Shown: piece after piece, positions 17,703 through 26,858 of the stretch
Position numbering within the stretch: the stretch's first letter is position 1
How the letters are laid out: each line of letters begins with the position of its first letter
Assembly (NCBI GenBank): GCA_027308685.1
Contig: DAIDEE010000007.1
Coordinates: forward strand, 1 to 64,000
Direction of reading: 5' to 3'
DNA: 64,000 bases
From: Acidocella sp.
GTDB lineage: Bacteria > Pseudomonadota > Alphaproteobacteria > Acetobacterales > Acetobacteraceae
Notes under the pieces: generated by a model
Told to the model about the DNA's origin: nothing
The model's database searches: none
What the model saw: the letters and a program-made list of their open reading frames with translations, nothing else
Program-made: the position numbers and the translations under genes

Positions 17703-19481
17703 CTAAATAGCTGCGGTAGCTTTCGCCAGCCAGGCCAGTGTTTTGATGTCTAAAACCGGGTCGAGTTGCGGCTCCAGCCGCTCTCGTACCCCCGCATGAT
17801 AGGCATTTAGCCAATTTATCGCCGCCGGGGATAAAACAGCCGGGTCGATGAGCGCTGTATCGAATGGCACCAACGTCAATGTTTCAAAATGGAGAAATTT
17901 CCGCGATGATTCCTTGAAGGGCGCGGGCTGTACCAGGACCAGATTTTCCAGGCGGATGCCGTAATGGCCGGGCAGGTAATAACCAGGTTCGTTGGAGAGA
18001 ATCATGCCGGGTTGCAACGCAACAGGTTTGGCAGCACGTGAGATACTTGCAGGCCCCTCATGCACCGATAAATATGAACCAACGCCGTGCCCCGTGCCAT
18101 GGTCATAATCAAGCCCAGCCTGCCAAAGCGCGTGGCGGGCCAGAACATCGATATGTGCCCCGGCGATGCCTTCGGGAAACACCAACGCGGCAATTGCGAT
18201 ATGACCGGCCAAAACCCGGGTAAAACGCTCCCTTATCTCACCGGGCGCTTGGCCGGGGCCGACCCAAATCGTCCTGGTAATATCGGTCGTTCCATCCAGA
18301 TATTGGCCACCACTATCGATGAGATACACTTCATTAGGCTTCAATGCCCTGTTGCTCTCTGGGCTTACACGATAATGGATAACCGCCCCATGTTCGCCCG
18401 CCCCTGAGATGGCAGGGAAACTCTCCCCCTTAAATTTGCTTCCCATGGCGCGGTACGAGAATAGTTTGGCCGCCGCCGATATTTCAGTTTCACCCCCGCC
18501 TGGGGCAACCTCCGCCAGCCAGGCTAAAAATCGTATCATCGCAACACTATCGTGCAGATGGGCAGCGCGGGAGCCGTCTTGCTCGGTTGAATTTTTACAA
18601 GCGCGCGGGAGCGCCACCGGGTCGGGTCCGAGGGCTATCTTTGCGCCTGCGGCCTCAAGCGAGGTTTTGAACCAGACGGGCATCGTGGCGGAGTCATAGC
18701 GTACGGTTTTGCCTGTCATGGTAGCGATTGCTGTTGGCAGTGCGCTCCGCTCGGCAATGGTGATGTCTGGCCCAAGATGAGCAATTGTCTCTGGCGGCAG
18801 TTTTTGCAGTGGCATGAAAATGGTGGCGCTTGCATCTGCATTTAGCAAGGCAAAACCCAGGGCAATGGGCGTGAACTCTACGTCAGAACCGCGTATGTTA
18901 AATAGCCACGCAACTGATGCAGGGTCTGTTAAAATAGCTGCGTCCTGCCCCGCTTTCCGGAGGATTTCAGCAAGATTTTGACGCTTACTTGCTGAAGTCT
19001 GGCCGGCGAAGGTCACGTCGTAGGGTATCGCGGGTGCCATCGGTGGGGCTGGCCGATCGGTCCAAATCGCATCAACCGGGTTGCCAGACACGGGCACCAT
19101 TCTCGAATCAGAAAACCGGGCCAAAAAATCAGCCGAGATCAGCATAGGATCGTAGCCGATGCTTAACCCGGGTGCGTTGGTTTTCAGCCAGGTTTCCGGT
19201 GGATGCTCCGTGATGTGAACGCAGTCCCATAAATTTGGGTCCGTTTCATCTTTAAGTTGTATCGTGTAGCGGCCATCTGAAAATATTGCAGCTTTATCGG
19301 CTAATACGATCGCAAGCCCCGCGCTGCCGGTGAAACCACTGATAAAAGCGAGCCTCTCTGCGGCAGCCGGAACGTATTCCCCGAGATGTTCGTCGGATCT
19401 GGGGATGATAAATCCATCCAAATGCTGGCTTGCGAGCCATGAACGAAGGGCAGAAACCCTGTTATTATGCTGTGGTATCAT
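17703..19481 (-). CDS. pepP: Xaa-Pro aminopeptidase (M24B family)
   Basis: Protein of 592 residues, the long, three-domain form of aminopeptidase P. It has two creatinase-like N-terminal domains (beginning 'LRSWLASQHLDGFIIPRSDEH'-type sequence near residue 12) and a C-terminal pita-bread domain. Dinuclear metal ligands are visible: D and D in DSGGQYLDGTTDITR, H in HGTGHGVGSY, E in SNEPGYY and E in RLENLV. It removes an N-terminal residue ahead of proline in cytosolic peptides. ATG 19481 gives the expected N-terminus. It is divergent from the DUF1127 gene, with 149 bases between the two starts and no recognisable operator there. Confidence 0.94.
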   Translation of the reverse strand: MIPQHNNRVSALRSWLASQHLDGFIIPRSDEHLGEYVPAAAERLAFISGFTGSAGLAIVLADKAAIFSDGRYTIQLKDETDPNLWDCVHITEHPPETWLKTNAPGLSIGYDPMLISADFLARFSDSRMVPVSGNPVDAIWTDRPAPPMAPAIPYDVTFAGQTSASKRQNLAEILRKAGQDAAILTDPASVAWLFNIRGSDVEFTPIALGFALLNADASATIFMPLQKLPPETIAHLGPDITIAERSALPTAIATMTGKTVRYDSATMPVWFKTSLEAAGAKIALGPDPVALPRACKNSTEQDGSRAAHLHDSVAMIRFLAWLAEVAPGGGETEISAAAKLFSYRAMGSKFKGESFPAISGAGEHGAVIHYRVSPESNRALKPNEVYLIDSGGQYLDGTTDITRTIWVGPGQAPGEIRERFTRVLAGHIAIAALVFPEGIAGAHIDVLARHALWQAGLDYDHGTGHGVGSYLSVHEGPASISRAAKPVALQPGMILSNEPGYYLPGHYGIRLENLVLVQPAPFKESSRKFLHFETLTLVPFDTALIDPAVLSPAAINWLNAYHAGVRERLEPQLDPVLDIKTLAWLAKATAAI

Positions 19482-19630
19482 GGGCTTGCCTCTTACTATG
19501 CGTTTACTGCAGGCCTGACTCTGCAGCGCCCATCGCTCAAAAAACGGGCAAATGTGTTATGCACTGCAACATATTGGTGCTGCTCGGTCGTATTGGCTAG
19601 GCCGCCATTCTAGAAGCATAGGTGCGTATC

Positions 19631-19867
19631 ATGACTACCAATATCTATAATTCCTTTTCATTCGGTAAGGTTGGCACATTGCTGTTTGCACGCCAAACGC
19701 CAATGGTCACGGCCGAGCGGCACCCAACATTGTTGGGCTCGTTAAAAGCGTGGCGCGAGCGCAGGGCAGCGAAAGCTGAATTGGCAGCACTTTCTGACCG
19801 TGAACTGGCTGACATCGGGGTGACCCGTCAGGATATTTCCTCCGTGGTGGTTCGCGGTCAGCGCTAA
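19631..19867 (+). CDS. DUF1127 small arginine-rich protein
   Basis: Small protein of 78 residues from ATG 19631 (a GTG at 19622 is in frame). The C-terminal 40 residues are the DUF1127/YjiS-like domain: 'LKAWRERRAAKAELAALSDRELADIG' is spread over residues 39-64 with the usual L-x-D-R-x-L-x-D-I-G core, followed by 'TRQDI'. The first 38 residues are not conserved in the family. DUF1127 proteins are common in alphaproteobacteria; some have been connected with RNA turnover and phosphate responses, but the role here is unknown. Its stop overlaps the prmA stop by four bases on the other strand. Confidence 0.87.
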   Translation: MTTNIYNSFSFGKVGTLLFARQTPMVTAERHPTLLGSLKAWRERRAAKAELAALSDRELADIGVTRQDISSVVVRGQR

Positions 19868-20751
19868 AACCGGCTTGGTCGGCGCAGTATCAGCGTTGTC
19901 CAAGCACCATCGATGATCCGGCTATCGAGTATCAACCCGGCGCGTCGATGGGCTGAGAGAACCCAGTTCGCTTGAACGGTCAGAAGCCCGGCGAGGATCG
20001 CGATCCCGCCGGGCTTTAAGTTTTGAGCTAGTTGATGCGCCATTGCGCACAGCGGGCGGGCCAGAATATTGGCGAACACGAGGTCGTACGGTGCCGCGCG
20101 TTGGATGGTTTTATCCATCCATCCATCGGCTTTAATCGAGCGAATCTGGTTCGCAACGGCGTTTAATTTTGCATTGGAACCGGCAACCCGTGCGGCGCGC
20201 GGGTCGATGTCGGTTGCCAGCACGCTTCGCTTCATCAGCTTGGCTGCCGCGATCGCGAGCACACCCGAACCTGTGCCAAGGTCGAGAATATGCTGCGGAT
20301 GGTGATAACGTGCGATCCGTTCCAGCGCGATAAGGCATCCGCGGGTCGAATTATGTTCGCCCGTGCCAAAGGCGAGACCGGCATCGAGGGTCAAAGTAAT
20401 TCGGCCAGGTATGGCGGCAGCGTTGATGTGCGTGCCGCGAACAACAAAATTTTTGCCAATTGTCTGTTCCGGAAATGCTGCTTTGGTGCGGGCCAACCAA
20501 CCGCCTACCGGGACAAGGCTGCGAATAATCTCAGGTGAGTAGCCGGTAAGCATTTCAGCAACGGCGAGCGCTGACGATAATTCATCCTCGTAGGCACCGC
20601 GTTCCTTAACGCCTTGGATGTCCCAAAGATCATTGTCTTCATCATGAAAAAACGAGACAGCGCGACATACGGCACCAAGGGCGGCTTCATATGTTTCCAT
20701 GGCATCGGCCGGGACGATGATTGCAATACAGTCTAATAATTCAGGTGCCAT
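19864..20751 (-). CDS. prmA: Ribosomal protein L11 methyltransferase
   Basis: SAM-dependent methyltransferase of about 295 residues that methylates ribosomal protein L11. Motif I (LDLGTGSGVLAIAA), the acidic 'ATDIDPRA' and the post-motif 'YDLVFANILARPL' are those of PrmA, and 'LDAGLAFGTGEHNSTRGCL' is the strongly conserved PrmA substrate-side segment. ATG 20751 has GGAAC just upstream and overlaps the end of uvrD by 11 bases; an ATG at 20778 is also in frame. It is the third gene of a metF-uvrD-prmA run. Confidence 0.94.
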   Translation of the reverse strand: MAPELLDCIAIIVPADAMETYEAALGAVCRAVSFFHDEDNDLWDIQGVKERGAYEDELSSALAVAEMLTGYSPEIIRSLVPVGGWLARTKAAFPEQTIGKNFVVRGTHINAAAIPGRITLTLDAGLAFGTGEHNSTRGCLIALERIARYHHPQHILDLGTGSGVLAIAAAKLMKRSVLATDIDPRAARVAGSNAKLNAVANQIRSIKADGWMDKTIQRAAPYDLVFANILARPLCAMAHQLAQNLKPGGIAILAGLLTVQANWVLSAHRRAGLILDSRIIDGAWTTLILRRPSRF

Positions 20752-22918
20752 GTCGTTCCACAAACCTATCCAATACACGTTTTTCGCCGGAGGTTTCGAA
20801 TTTTATATCCAGCCGGTCGTCGTCAACAGTGAGCACGATGCCGTAGCCGAATTTTTGATGAAATACCCTGGCCCCAACCGGTATTTTAGCGGCGCGGCCG
20901 GTGGGCTGCGATTGGTCAGCCGTGCCGGCGCCGCGCAACCGAGCCATAACGGGAAATTGCACCGGAGCGGCGAGTCGTTTGGATTTATCAATCGAGGCCG
21001 AACCGGAGGTCGTAATAAACTCTCCAGGCAATTCCTCGATAAACCGGCTGGGGATTGAGGACTGCCAATTGGCGTAAATCCGCCGGTTGGCAGCATGCGA
21101 GATAATGGCGTGTTTGCGGGCCCGGGTGATGCCCACGTAGGCAAGACGCCGCTCTTCTTCGAGGCTCTTTAAACCGCCCTCGTCCAGGGCGCGTTGATTG
21201 GGGAATACGCCTTCTTCCCAACCGGGGAGAAAGACAGTGTCGAATTCTAATCCTTTGGCACCATGCAAGGTCATCATGCTTAGTTTTGCGTCGTCGGTAT
21301 TTTCTTCGTTTTCCATGACGAGCGCGACATGATCAAGAAAGCCCTGCAGGCTATCAAAATCAGCCATGGCACGGACAAGTTCCTTGAGGTTCTCTAAACG
21401 GCCAGGGGCGTCAGGGGATTTATCTGCTTGCCACATCGCTGTATAGCCCGCTTCATCGAGGAGTGTCGCCAAAGTGACAACATGCCCCTCCCGCCCAAGC
21501 ATGGCACGCCATTGTTCGAATTGATGCAGAAGATTGCGCATTGCATCGCGGAGTTTTCCGCGCAACTCGCCAGATGCGATCAAAAATTCAGTGGCCGCGT
21601 AAAGAGATATTTGCGCTGTACGGGCCTTGTTATGCATGGCACGCAGCGAGACATCACCCACACCGCGCTTCGGCGTATTTATAATACGCTCAAAGGCCAG
21701 ATCGTCGGCTGGCTGCGCCAGGACGCGCAAATAGGCAATCGCATCACGGATCTCGGCGCGTTCATAAAAGCGCAACCCGCCGATGATCCGGTATGGCAGT
21801 CCTAGCGTAATCATGCGCTCCTCAAATGCGCGCGTTTGGAACCCGGCCCGCACCAAAATCGCCATTTCGGACAGCGCGTTTCCGTCGCGTCGCAATGTCT
21901 CCACCCGGCCACCAACCATACGGGCTTCTTCCTCAGAATCCCAAAGAGCTACGACCTCTACATTGTCGCCGGAGGACTCATGGCGTCCGGAGTGTAAGGT
22001 TTTGCCAAGCCGACCTTCATTATGCGCGATAAGATGTGACGCAGCAGCAAGTATCGGCGCGGTCGAGCGATAATTTGCTTCAAGTTTGACAATTTTGGCG
22101 CCCGGAAAATCTCGTTCAAATTTCAGAATATTTTCAATCTCGGCGCCCCGCCATGAATAAATGCTCTGGTCATCATCACCGACGCAGCAAATATTTTTAT
22201 GCCCCTGCGCCAACAATCTTAACCAGTAATATTGTACCAGGTTCGTGTCCTGGTATTCATCGACCAAAATATAACGAAATGCCCGATGATAGGTGGCCAG
22301 AACCTCAGGGTCAGTTTTCAGCAAATGCGTTGTGAGCAGAAGTAAATCACCGAAGTCGGCAGCATTCAATGTCTGCAGCCGTCCCTGATAATCGGCGTAT
22401 AAACTCTTGGCTTTTCCGTTGGCAAAATCGCTGTCCTGGTCAGGCGGGATTTCACCAGGCATCAAGCCCCGATCCTTCCAACCTTGAATTTGCGCCATCA
22501 ACGCTTTGGGTGGCCAGCGCTTGGCATCAATCCTCGCAGCTTCCATAATTTGCTTGAGAAGACGTAATTGGTCGTCGGTGTCCAGGATCGAGAAATTACT
22601 TTGTAATCCTACGCGGTCAGCAAAACGGCGCAGCATTCGGGCACATAATGAATGAAAGGTGCCCAGCCAAAGCCCTTCCGCCGGCTGCCCAATGATTTTG
22701 GCAACCCGTTCACGCATTTCACGGGCCGCCTTATTGGTAAATGTCACCGTAAGAATCTGGTTGGGAAATGCGCGCTTGGTTAATAAAATATGGGCAAAGC
22801 GGGTGGTGAGCACGCGTGTTTTACCTGTGCCCGCGCCAGCCAGAACCAGCACGGGTCCCTCGGTGGCTTCAACGGCATCGCGTTGGGCGGCATTCAGCCC
22901 ATCAAGATAGGCGCTCAA
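20741..22918 (-). CDS. uvrD: UvrD/PcrA-type ATP-dependent DNA helicase
   Basis: Superfamily 1 helicase of 725 residues, a 3'-5' DNA translocase in nucleotide excision and mismatch repair. All motifs are present in order: Q/start 'LDGLNAAQRDAVEA', Walker A AGAGTGKTR, 'TFTNKAAREM', DEYQDTN (II), 'DQSIYSWRGA' (III), 'LEANYRS' (IV), 'TLHGAKGLEFDTVF' (V) and 'VGITRAR' (VI). The start is a TTG whose last two bases begin the metF stop codon (TTGA), a tight coupling. The C-terminal 60 residues carry the PcrA/UvrD-like 'VGARVFHQKFGYG' tudor-like segment. Confidence 0.95.
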   Translation of the reverse strand: MSAYLDGLNAAQRDAVEATEGPVLVLAGAGTGKTRVLTTRFAHILLTKRAFPNQILTVTFTNKAAREMRERVAKIIGQPAEGLWLGTFHSLCARMLRRFADRVGLQSNFSILDTDDQLRLLKQIMEAARIDAKRWPPKALMAQIQGWKDRGLMPGEIPPDQDSDFANGKAKSLYADYQGRLQTLNAADFGDLLLLTTHLLKTDPEVLATYHRAFRYILVDEYQDTNLVQYYWLRLLAQGHKNICCVGDDDQSIYSWRGAEIENILKFERDFPGAKIVKLEANYRSTAPILAAASHLIAHNEGRLGKTLHSGRHESSGDNVEVVALWDSEEEARMVGGRVETLRRDGNALSEMAILVRAGFQTRAFEERMITLGLPYRIIGGLRFYERAEIRDAIAYLRVLAQPADDLAFERIINTPKRGVGDVSLRAMHNKARTAQISLYAATEFLIASGELRGKLRDAMRNLLHQFEQWRAMLGREGHVVTLATLLDEAGYTAMWQADKSPDAPGRLENLKELVRAMADFDSLQGFLDHVALVMENEENTDDAKLSMMTLHGAKGLEFDTVFLPGWEEGVFPNQRALDEGGLKSLEEERRLAYVGITRARKHAIISHAANRRIYANWQSSIPSRFIEELPGEFITTSGSASIDKSKRLAAPVQFPVMARLRGAGTADQSQPTGRAAKIPVGARVFHQKFGYGIVLTVDDDRLDIKFETSGEKRVLDRFVERHGT

Positions 22919-23847
22919 ACTGCTGCCGGTTTCACACCCAAAATCCGTGCGATCGCGTAAACGAGGTCGGGCCGGTTTAATGTGTAGAAGTGAAACTCAT
23001 CCACGCCGTTGGCCTGTAAAAACCGCACTTGCTCCGCCGCGGTCGCGGCCGCAACCATCCGGCGGGTTTCGGCATCATCTTCCAGCCCATCGAATAAATC
23101 GGCCATCCAGTCCGGCACCGAGGTTCCGCAACCGGTGCAGAATTTAGCGGCTTGCACAAAATTTGAAACCGGCATGATCCCCGGCACAATTGGCGCCGTG
23201 ATCCCTGCCGCAACGGCTTTGTCCAGAAAGCGGAGGAAGGTGGTATTCTCAAAAAATACTTGGGTGATGGCCCGCGTGGCGCCCGCATCAAGTTTACGTT
23301 TAAGATTGTCCAAGTCGGCGGCCTCGCTCACCGCCTGAGGATGCACCTCGGGGTAGGCCGCGACGGTAATTTCAAAGTCAGCTACGCGCTTCAGGCCAGC
23401 CACTAAATCTGCCGCGTAGGCGTAACCGCCCGGGTGGGGGGTATAGGTTTGGCCTGCCGGGGCATCACCCCGTAAAGCAACAATGTGCCGTACGCCTGCT
23501 TCCCAGTAGCGACGTGCCACCTCGTCGACTTCCTCGCGTGTGGCCCCCACGCATGTCAGATGCGCGGCCGGCACGAGTTTCGTTTCCTGCACCAGACGCA
23601 CCACCGTAGCGTGGGTACGCTCCTGCGTGCTGCCTCCAGCACCATATGTCACGGACACAAAACGAGGTTGCAACGTCGCCAGACGCTCCACACAGGCCCA
23701 AAGCTGTGCCTCCAAGGCTGGTGTCTTGGGCGGGAAAAATTCAAACGATATAGCCGGTACGCCGGTGATGGAGCGTCCTGGTAGCGGCATGACACGCTCG
23801 CCGGTTACCCAGCGTTCCAGGGCATCGCGGGGTGGGGAATGGGTCAT
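22915..23847 (-). CDS. metF: Methylenetetrahydrofolate reductase
   Basis: FAD enzyme reducing 5,10-methylenetetrahydrofolate to 5-methyltetrahydrofolate for methionine synthesis. The product is 310 residues from ATG 23847. The N-terminal 'SFEFFPPKT' contains the catalytic Glu; 'VTYGAGGSTQERT', 'HLTCVGATREE', 'ALRGDAP' and 'QVFFENTTFLRF' are standard folate/FAD-contact regions. An upstream in-frame ATG at 23937 would add 30 non-conserved residues. The stop codon overlaps the TTG start of uvrD, so helicase translation probably depends on metF translation. An upstream hairpin lies about 50-75 bases before the start. Confidence 0.95.
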   Translation of the reverse strand: MTHSPPRDALERWVTGERVMPLPGRSITGVPAISFEFFPPKTPALEAQLWACVERLATLQPRFVSVTYGAGGSTQERTHATVVRLVQETKLVPAAHLTCVGATREEVDEVARRYWEAGVRHIVALRGDAPAGQTYTPHPGGYAYAADLVAGLKRVADFEITVAAYPEVHPQAVSEAADLDNLKRKLDAGATRAITQVFFENTTFLRFLDKAVAAGITAPIVPGIMPVSNFVQAAKFCTGCGTSVPDWMADLFDGLEDDAETRRMVAAATAAEQVRFLQANGVDEFHFYTLNRPDLVYAIARILGVKPAAV

Positions 23848-23893
23848 TATAAATATCAATTCCGGGTTATCGGTGGTGTGAGAGGTCTTTTGT

Positions 23894-23921
23894 GGCACTC
23901 CGGCTCGTTTTCGCAAGTGCC
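23894..23921 (-). promoter_or_regulatory. Hairpin in the leader region of metF
   Basis: GGCACT (23894-23899) and AGTGCC (23916-23921) can pair as a 6-bp stem with a 16-base loop, between the divergent metF and mlaA genes. The lower-strand copy lies in the expected metF leader. It does not fit any riboswitch class I can recognise by eye (no SAM-I, SAM-II or SAH pattern). It could be an attenuator, an operator dyad or chance. Confidence 0.25.
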
Positions 23922-24047
23922 TTTTGTGCGCCAACACGGTACTGTTTTCATGTCTTTATATTTGTCACAGGTTGATCCTTCCTCAATGTGCGATACATAT
24001 CTGATAGATCATAATCGGCGCTTGGCTGATTAGGCGAGGAGGCTTAA

Positions 24048-24878
24048 GTGCTGAAGAATTCTGTTTTGCGCTTTTTAGGACAAAAATATAGCCGAAAATC
24101 AAGGGCTTTGCCCTTTTTTGTCGTGTCAGGCCTGGCGTTGGGAGGGCTGCTTTCGGGTTGCGCGACTGCACCGCCAAAATCTGATGCCGAGGGTTATCAG
24201 GCCTATGTGCAGCAAAATGATCCAATTGAACCGACCAACCGGGTATTTTTTAATATCAACGATAAAATCGATCGTTATGCCCTCAAGCCGGTGGCCCAAG
24301 GATATGTTGACATCACGACTCCGGGCATTCGTGAGCATGTCGGCGATTTCACAGACAATATCGCAGAGCCTGGTCGCCTGATTTACTTTATGTTCGGCGG
24401 TAAACCACGTGATGCGGGAACGTCGCTGGTACGTTTTCTGGTAAACTCAACCATCGGCATCGGCGGCATCTTCGACCCGGCAACCTCGTTGGGCTACCCG
24501 CAAACCGACACTGATTTTGGCCTTACTTTGGCTGAGTGGGGTGTTCCGGCTGGGCCTTATCTTTATCTGCCGGTTTTTGGCCCCTCGGGGGCGCGCGATG
24601 TGCTCTACCTCCCGGCAGCATATTTTCTGACCCCTGTTGAGGCAGCCCCGGCCAGCACGGCGCTGTCTGTGTTCAGTTATTCAGAGACCGGGTTGCGGCT
24701 GGTAAACACGCGCGCCGCGTTTATTGACCCAATCGATCAGATCGAAGCCACGGCACTCGACCCCTATGCCACATTTCGGAGCCTTTATCGCCAGCAACGT
24801 GCCTCACAGTTGCAGTTAATTGACCAGCGCGACACGCCGACGGTGCCTGATTGGTACCCTCAGCCAGCGCAGAAATAA
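24048..24878 (+). CDS. mlaA: Outer membrane lipid asymmetry lipoprotein MlaA (VacJ)
   Basis: Lipoprotein of 276 residues. After a basic N-terminus and hydrophobic stretch, the lipobox LLSGC puts the lipidated cysteine at residue 38. The mature protein has the MlaA hallmark 'NDPIEPTNRVFFNINDK', 'GDFTDNIAEP', 'RFLVNSTIGIGGIFDPA' and 'TDFGLTLAEWGVPAGPY'. MlaA sits in the outer membrane with a porin and removes misplaced phospholipids, handing them to periplasmic MlaC. The GTG at 24048 follows a strong GAGGAGG. mlaC begins 31 bases downstream; the mlaFED transporter genes are not in the window. Confidence 0.95.
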   Translation: MLKNSVLRFLGQKYSRKSRALPFFVVSGLALGGLLSGCATAPPKSDAEGYQAYVQQNDPIEPTNRVFFNINDKIDRYALKPVAQGYVDITTPGIREHVGDFTDNIAEPGRLIYFMFGGKPRDAGTSLVRFLVNSTIGIGGIFDPATSLGYPQTDTDFGLTLAEWGVPAGPYLYLPVFGPSGARDVLYLPAAYFLTPVEAAPASTALSVFSYSETGLRLVNTRAAFIDPIDQIEATALDPYATFRSLYRQQRASQLQLIDQRDTPTVPDWYPQPAQK

Positions 24879-24909
24879 TGCCTGCAACTTCTGTAAAGGA
24901 CTAAACTTA

Positions 24910-25527
24910 ATGATTCTTCGTCGTTTTATTTTAGGGGCCGCCGCTGGGCTGCCGATGTTGGCTGCCGCCTCGTTGGCACAAGCTCAAGTGGCGCCAGACA
25001 CTGCCAAGACTTTCATTCAGCAATCTGGCCAGCAGTTAGTAAGTATCGTCAACAGCGGTGCCAGTACCGCGCAGAAAGCGGACCAACTTCGGCAGTTGGT
25101 TGATCAGATCGTGGCGGTTGACCAGGTGGGGGATTACGTCCTGGGACGTTATAAAAACGTCGTGACACCTGACCAGCACACTCAGTTTCTGGCACTATTT
25201 CACCAGCTTCTCGCATATAACATCACGTTTCAGATCAAGGCCTATCAAGGCATCACATTCGCGGTGAATGGCAGTTCCGTTATGGGGAACGACACCATCG
25301 TTGACACCACCATCACACGTCCCGGGCAGGCGCCTTCCGACGTGGGCTGGGCGGTGGACGAGGTTAATGGTTCACCTAAAATTGTTGACGTCATTGTGGC
25401 AGGCACCAGCCTGCGTATTACCACGCGCAATGACTATGCTTCAGTTGTAACCAGTAACGGTGGCCAGATATCGGCTTTGTTGACAGCCATGCAGTCGCAG
25501 ATCGATCGTCATAAAGCGGGTAATTAG
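24910..25527 (+). CDS. mlaC: Periplasmic phospholipid-binding protein MlaC (Ttg2D family)
   Basis: Protein of 205 residues with an N-terminal signal (RRFILGAAAG…SLAQAQ, cleavage near residue 25) and a Ttg2D/MlaC domain: 'IQQSGQQLVSIV', 'VDQVGDYVLGRY', 'QFLALFHQLL' and 'YNITFQIKAYQG'. It would shuttle phospholipid between MlaA in the outer membrane and the MlaFED complex in the inner membrane. ATG 24910 has AAAGGA upstream; an earlier in-frame start at 24820 lies inside mlaA. The twin Arg at the beginning is weak evidence for Tat export. A terminator-like hairpin lies 53 bases past the stop. Confidence 0.92.
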   Translation: MILRRFILGAAAGLPMLAAASLAQAQVAPDTAKTFIQQSGQQLVSIVNSGASTAQKADQLRQLVDQIVAVDQVGDYVLGRYKNVVTPDQHTQFLALFHQLLAYNITFQIKAYQGITFAVNGSSVMGNDTIVDTTITRPGQAPSDVGWAVDEVNGSPKIVDVIVAGTSLRITTRNDYASVVTSNGGQISALLTAMQSQIDRHKAGN

Positions 25528-25557
25528 TCGTTATTTATCATTCGGGAATGCGCTTTA

Positions 25558-26820
25558 GTGCCACTTTCGGTTGATTATAAAACGCCAAGGCGGGCAGCCT
25601 TGGCGTTTATTTTGGTGACAATCATGCTGGATATGCTGGCGATGTCGCTGGTAATTCCGGTTTTGCCGCGGTTGGTTTTGGGGTTTCTCCATAATGACAC
25701 CGCAACAGCGTCACGCGTCATCGGTATTTTTGGAACCGCATGGGCGTTCATGCAGTTCATTTTTTCCCCTATTCTGGGAGCGTTGTCAGACCGGTACGGT
25801 CGCCGCCCTGTGGTGTTGATTTCCAACGTAGGGCTGGGGTTGGATTATAGTCTTATGGCCCTGGCGCCGGGCGTTGGGTTGTTGTTTGTGGGCCGGCTGA
25901 TATCCGGGATCACCGCCGCCAGCATTTCAACGGCGCAGGCCTATATCGCCGATGTTTCGCCGCCCGAAAAGCGCGCCGCCAACTTTGGGCTCATGAGCGT
26001 GGCCTTTGGCCTGGGCTTTATACTAGGTCCGGCGGTGGGGGGCCTGCTTGGACAAATCAACCCGCGATTACCATTCTGGGTGGCGGCGGGGTTGAGCCTC
26101 ACCAATGCACTTTATGGCTACTTCATATTGCCTGAGTCCCTTGCGATTGACCGTCGGGGCGGATTTTTCTGGCGGAAAGCCAACCCTCTCGGCGCTTTGA
26201 AGTTTTTACGTGGCCGGGTCGGTCTGATGCCGCTTGCCATCATACATTTCCTGTTTTGGCTGAGCCGTGCCGCGCTTCCGGCGGTTATGGTGTTGTATGT
26301 CACGTATCGATACGGCTGGAACATCGCGACCGTAGGCCTCACCTTTGCTCTGGTGGGCTTGTGCTCAATGATTGTCGGGGGTGTTCTGGTAAAGCCGATT
26401 GTTGCACGGCTTGGCGAGAGAGCTTGCCTCATCATCGGGTTGGTTTGCGGTGCGGCCGGGATGGGGTTGTTCGGAATGGCTGACCAACCCTGGATTTTCT
26501 GGCTGGGCGTCCCGGTGATGTCACTAATGGGCCTCGCAACCCCAGCCCTTCAGGGCTTGATGACGAGCCGCATATCGCCGAACGCTCAAGGTCAATTACA
26601 AGGAGCTATCGGTAGCGTGGGGGCGGTTGCGCAAATGATTGGCCCGGGTTTGTTCAGTTTTGTATTTGCGCGCAGTATCTCGGCCCATCTCACTACCCAG
26701 GGCGCCGCTTTAACGGGTGCTCCATTCTTCGTGGCGGCCTTGCTGCTGCTTGCGGGCACAGGGTTAGCAGTTATGGTCGGACATGATGAGCGTGCATCTG
26801 CCCCCGACCATGCGGGATAA
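25558..26820 (+). CDS. MFS efflux transporter, TetA/TCR1-like
   Basis: Inner membrane protein of 420 residues with 12 hydrophobic segments, related to the tetracycline/multidrug antiporter group: '[17 protein letters not shown]' in segment 1, loop 2-3 motif A '[14 protein letters not shown]', motif C-like '[12 protein letters not shown]' in segment 5, and '[13 protein letters not shown]' in the C-terminal half. The substrate is unknown and resistance is not implied. GTG at 25558 is the only start upstream of membrane segment 1; alternatives (TTG, GTG or ATG between about 25599 and 25624) would cut into it. A 12-bp perfect stem followed by TTTATTTT lies within codons 8-19. Confidence 0.86.
   Translation: MPLSVDYKTPRRAALAFILVTIMLDMLAMSLVIPVLPRLVLGFLHNDTATASRVIGIFGTAWAFMQFIFSPILGALSDRYGRRPVVLISNVGLGLDYSLMALAPGVGLLFVGRLISGITAASISTAQAYIADVSPPEKRAANFGLMSVAFGLGFILGPAVGGLLGQINPRLPFWVAAGLSLTNALYGYFILPESLAIDRRGGFFWRKANPLGALKFLRGRVGLMPLAIIHFLFWLSRAALPAVMVLYVTYRYGWNIATVGLTFALVGLCSMIVGGVLVKPIVARLGERACLIIGLVCGAAGMGLFGMADQPWIFWLGVPVMSLMGLATPALQGLMTSRISPNAQGQLQGAIGSVGAVAQMIGPGLFSFVFARSISAHLTTQGAALTGAPFFVAALLLLAGTGLAVMVGHDERASAPDHAG
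25580..25614 (+). terminator. Rho-independent-terminator-like hairpin, overlapping MFS gene start
   Basis: A 12-bp perfect inverted repeat (arms 25580-25591 and 25597-25608, five-base loop GGGCA) followed by TTTATTTT. This is the shape of an intrinsic terminator and sits 53 bases after the mlaC stop, where an mlaA-mlaC terminator would be expected, but also 22 bases inside the MFS reading frame. Confidence 0.6.
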
Positions 26821-26858
26821 CGACTAGCCATCCTGCTCCGACGTGTTATTTCAAGGGC

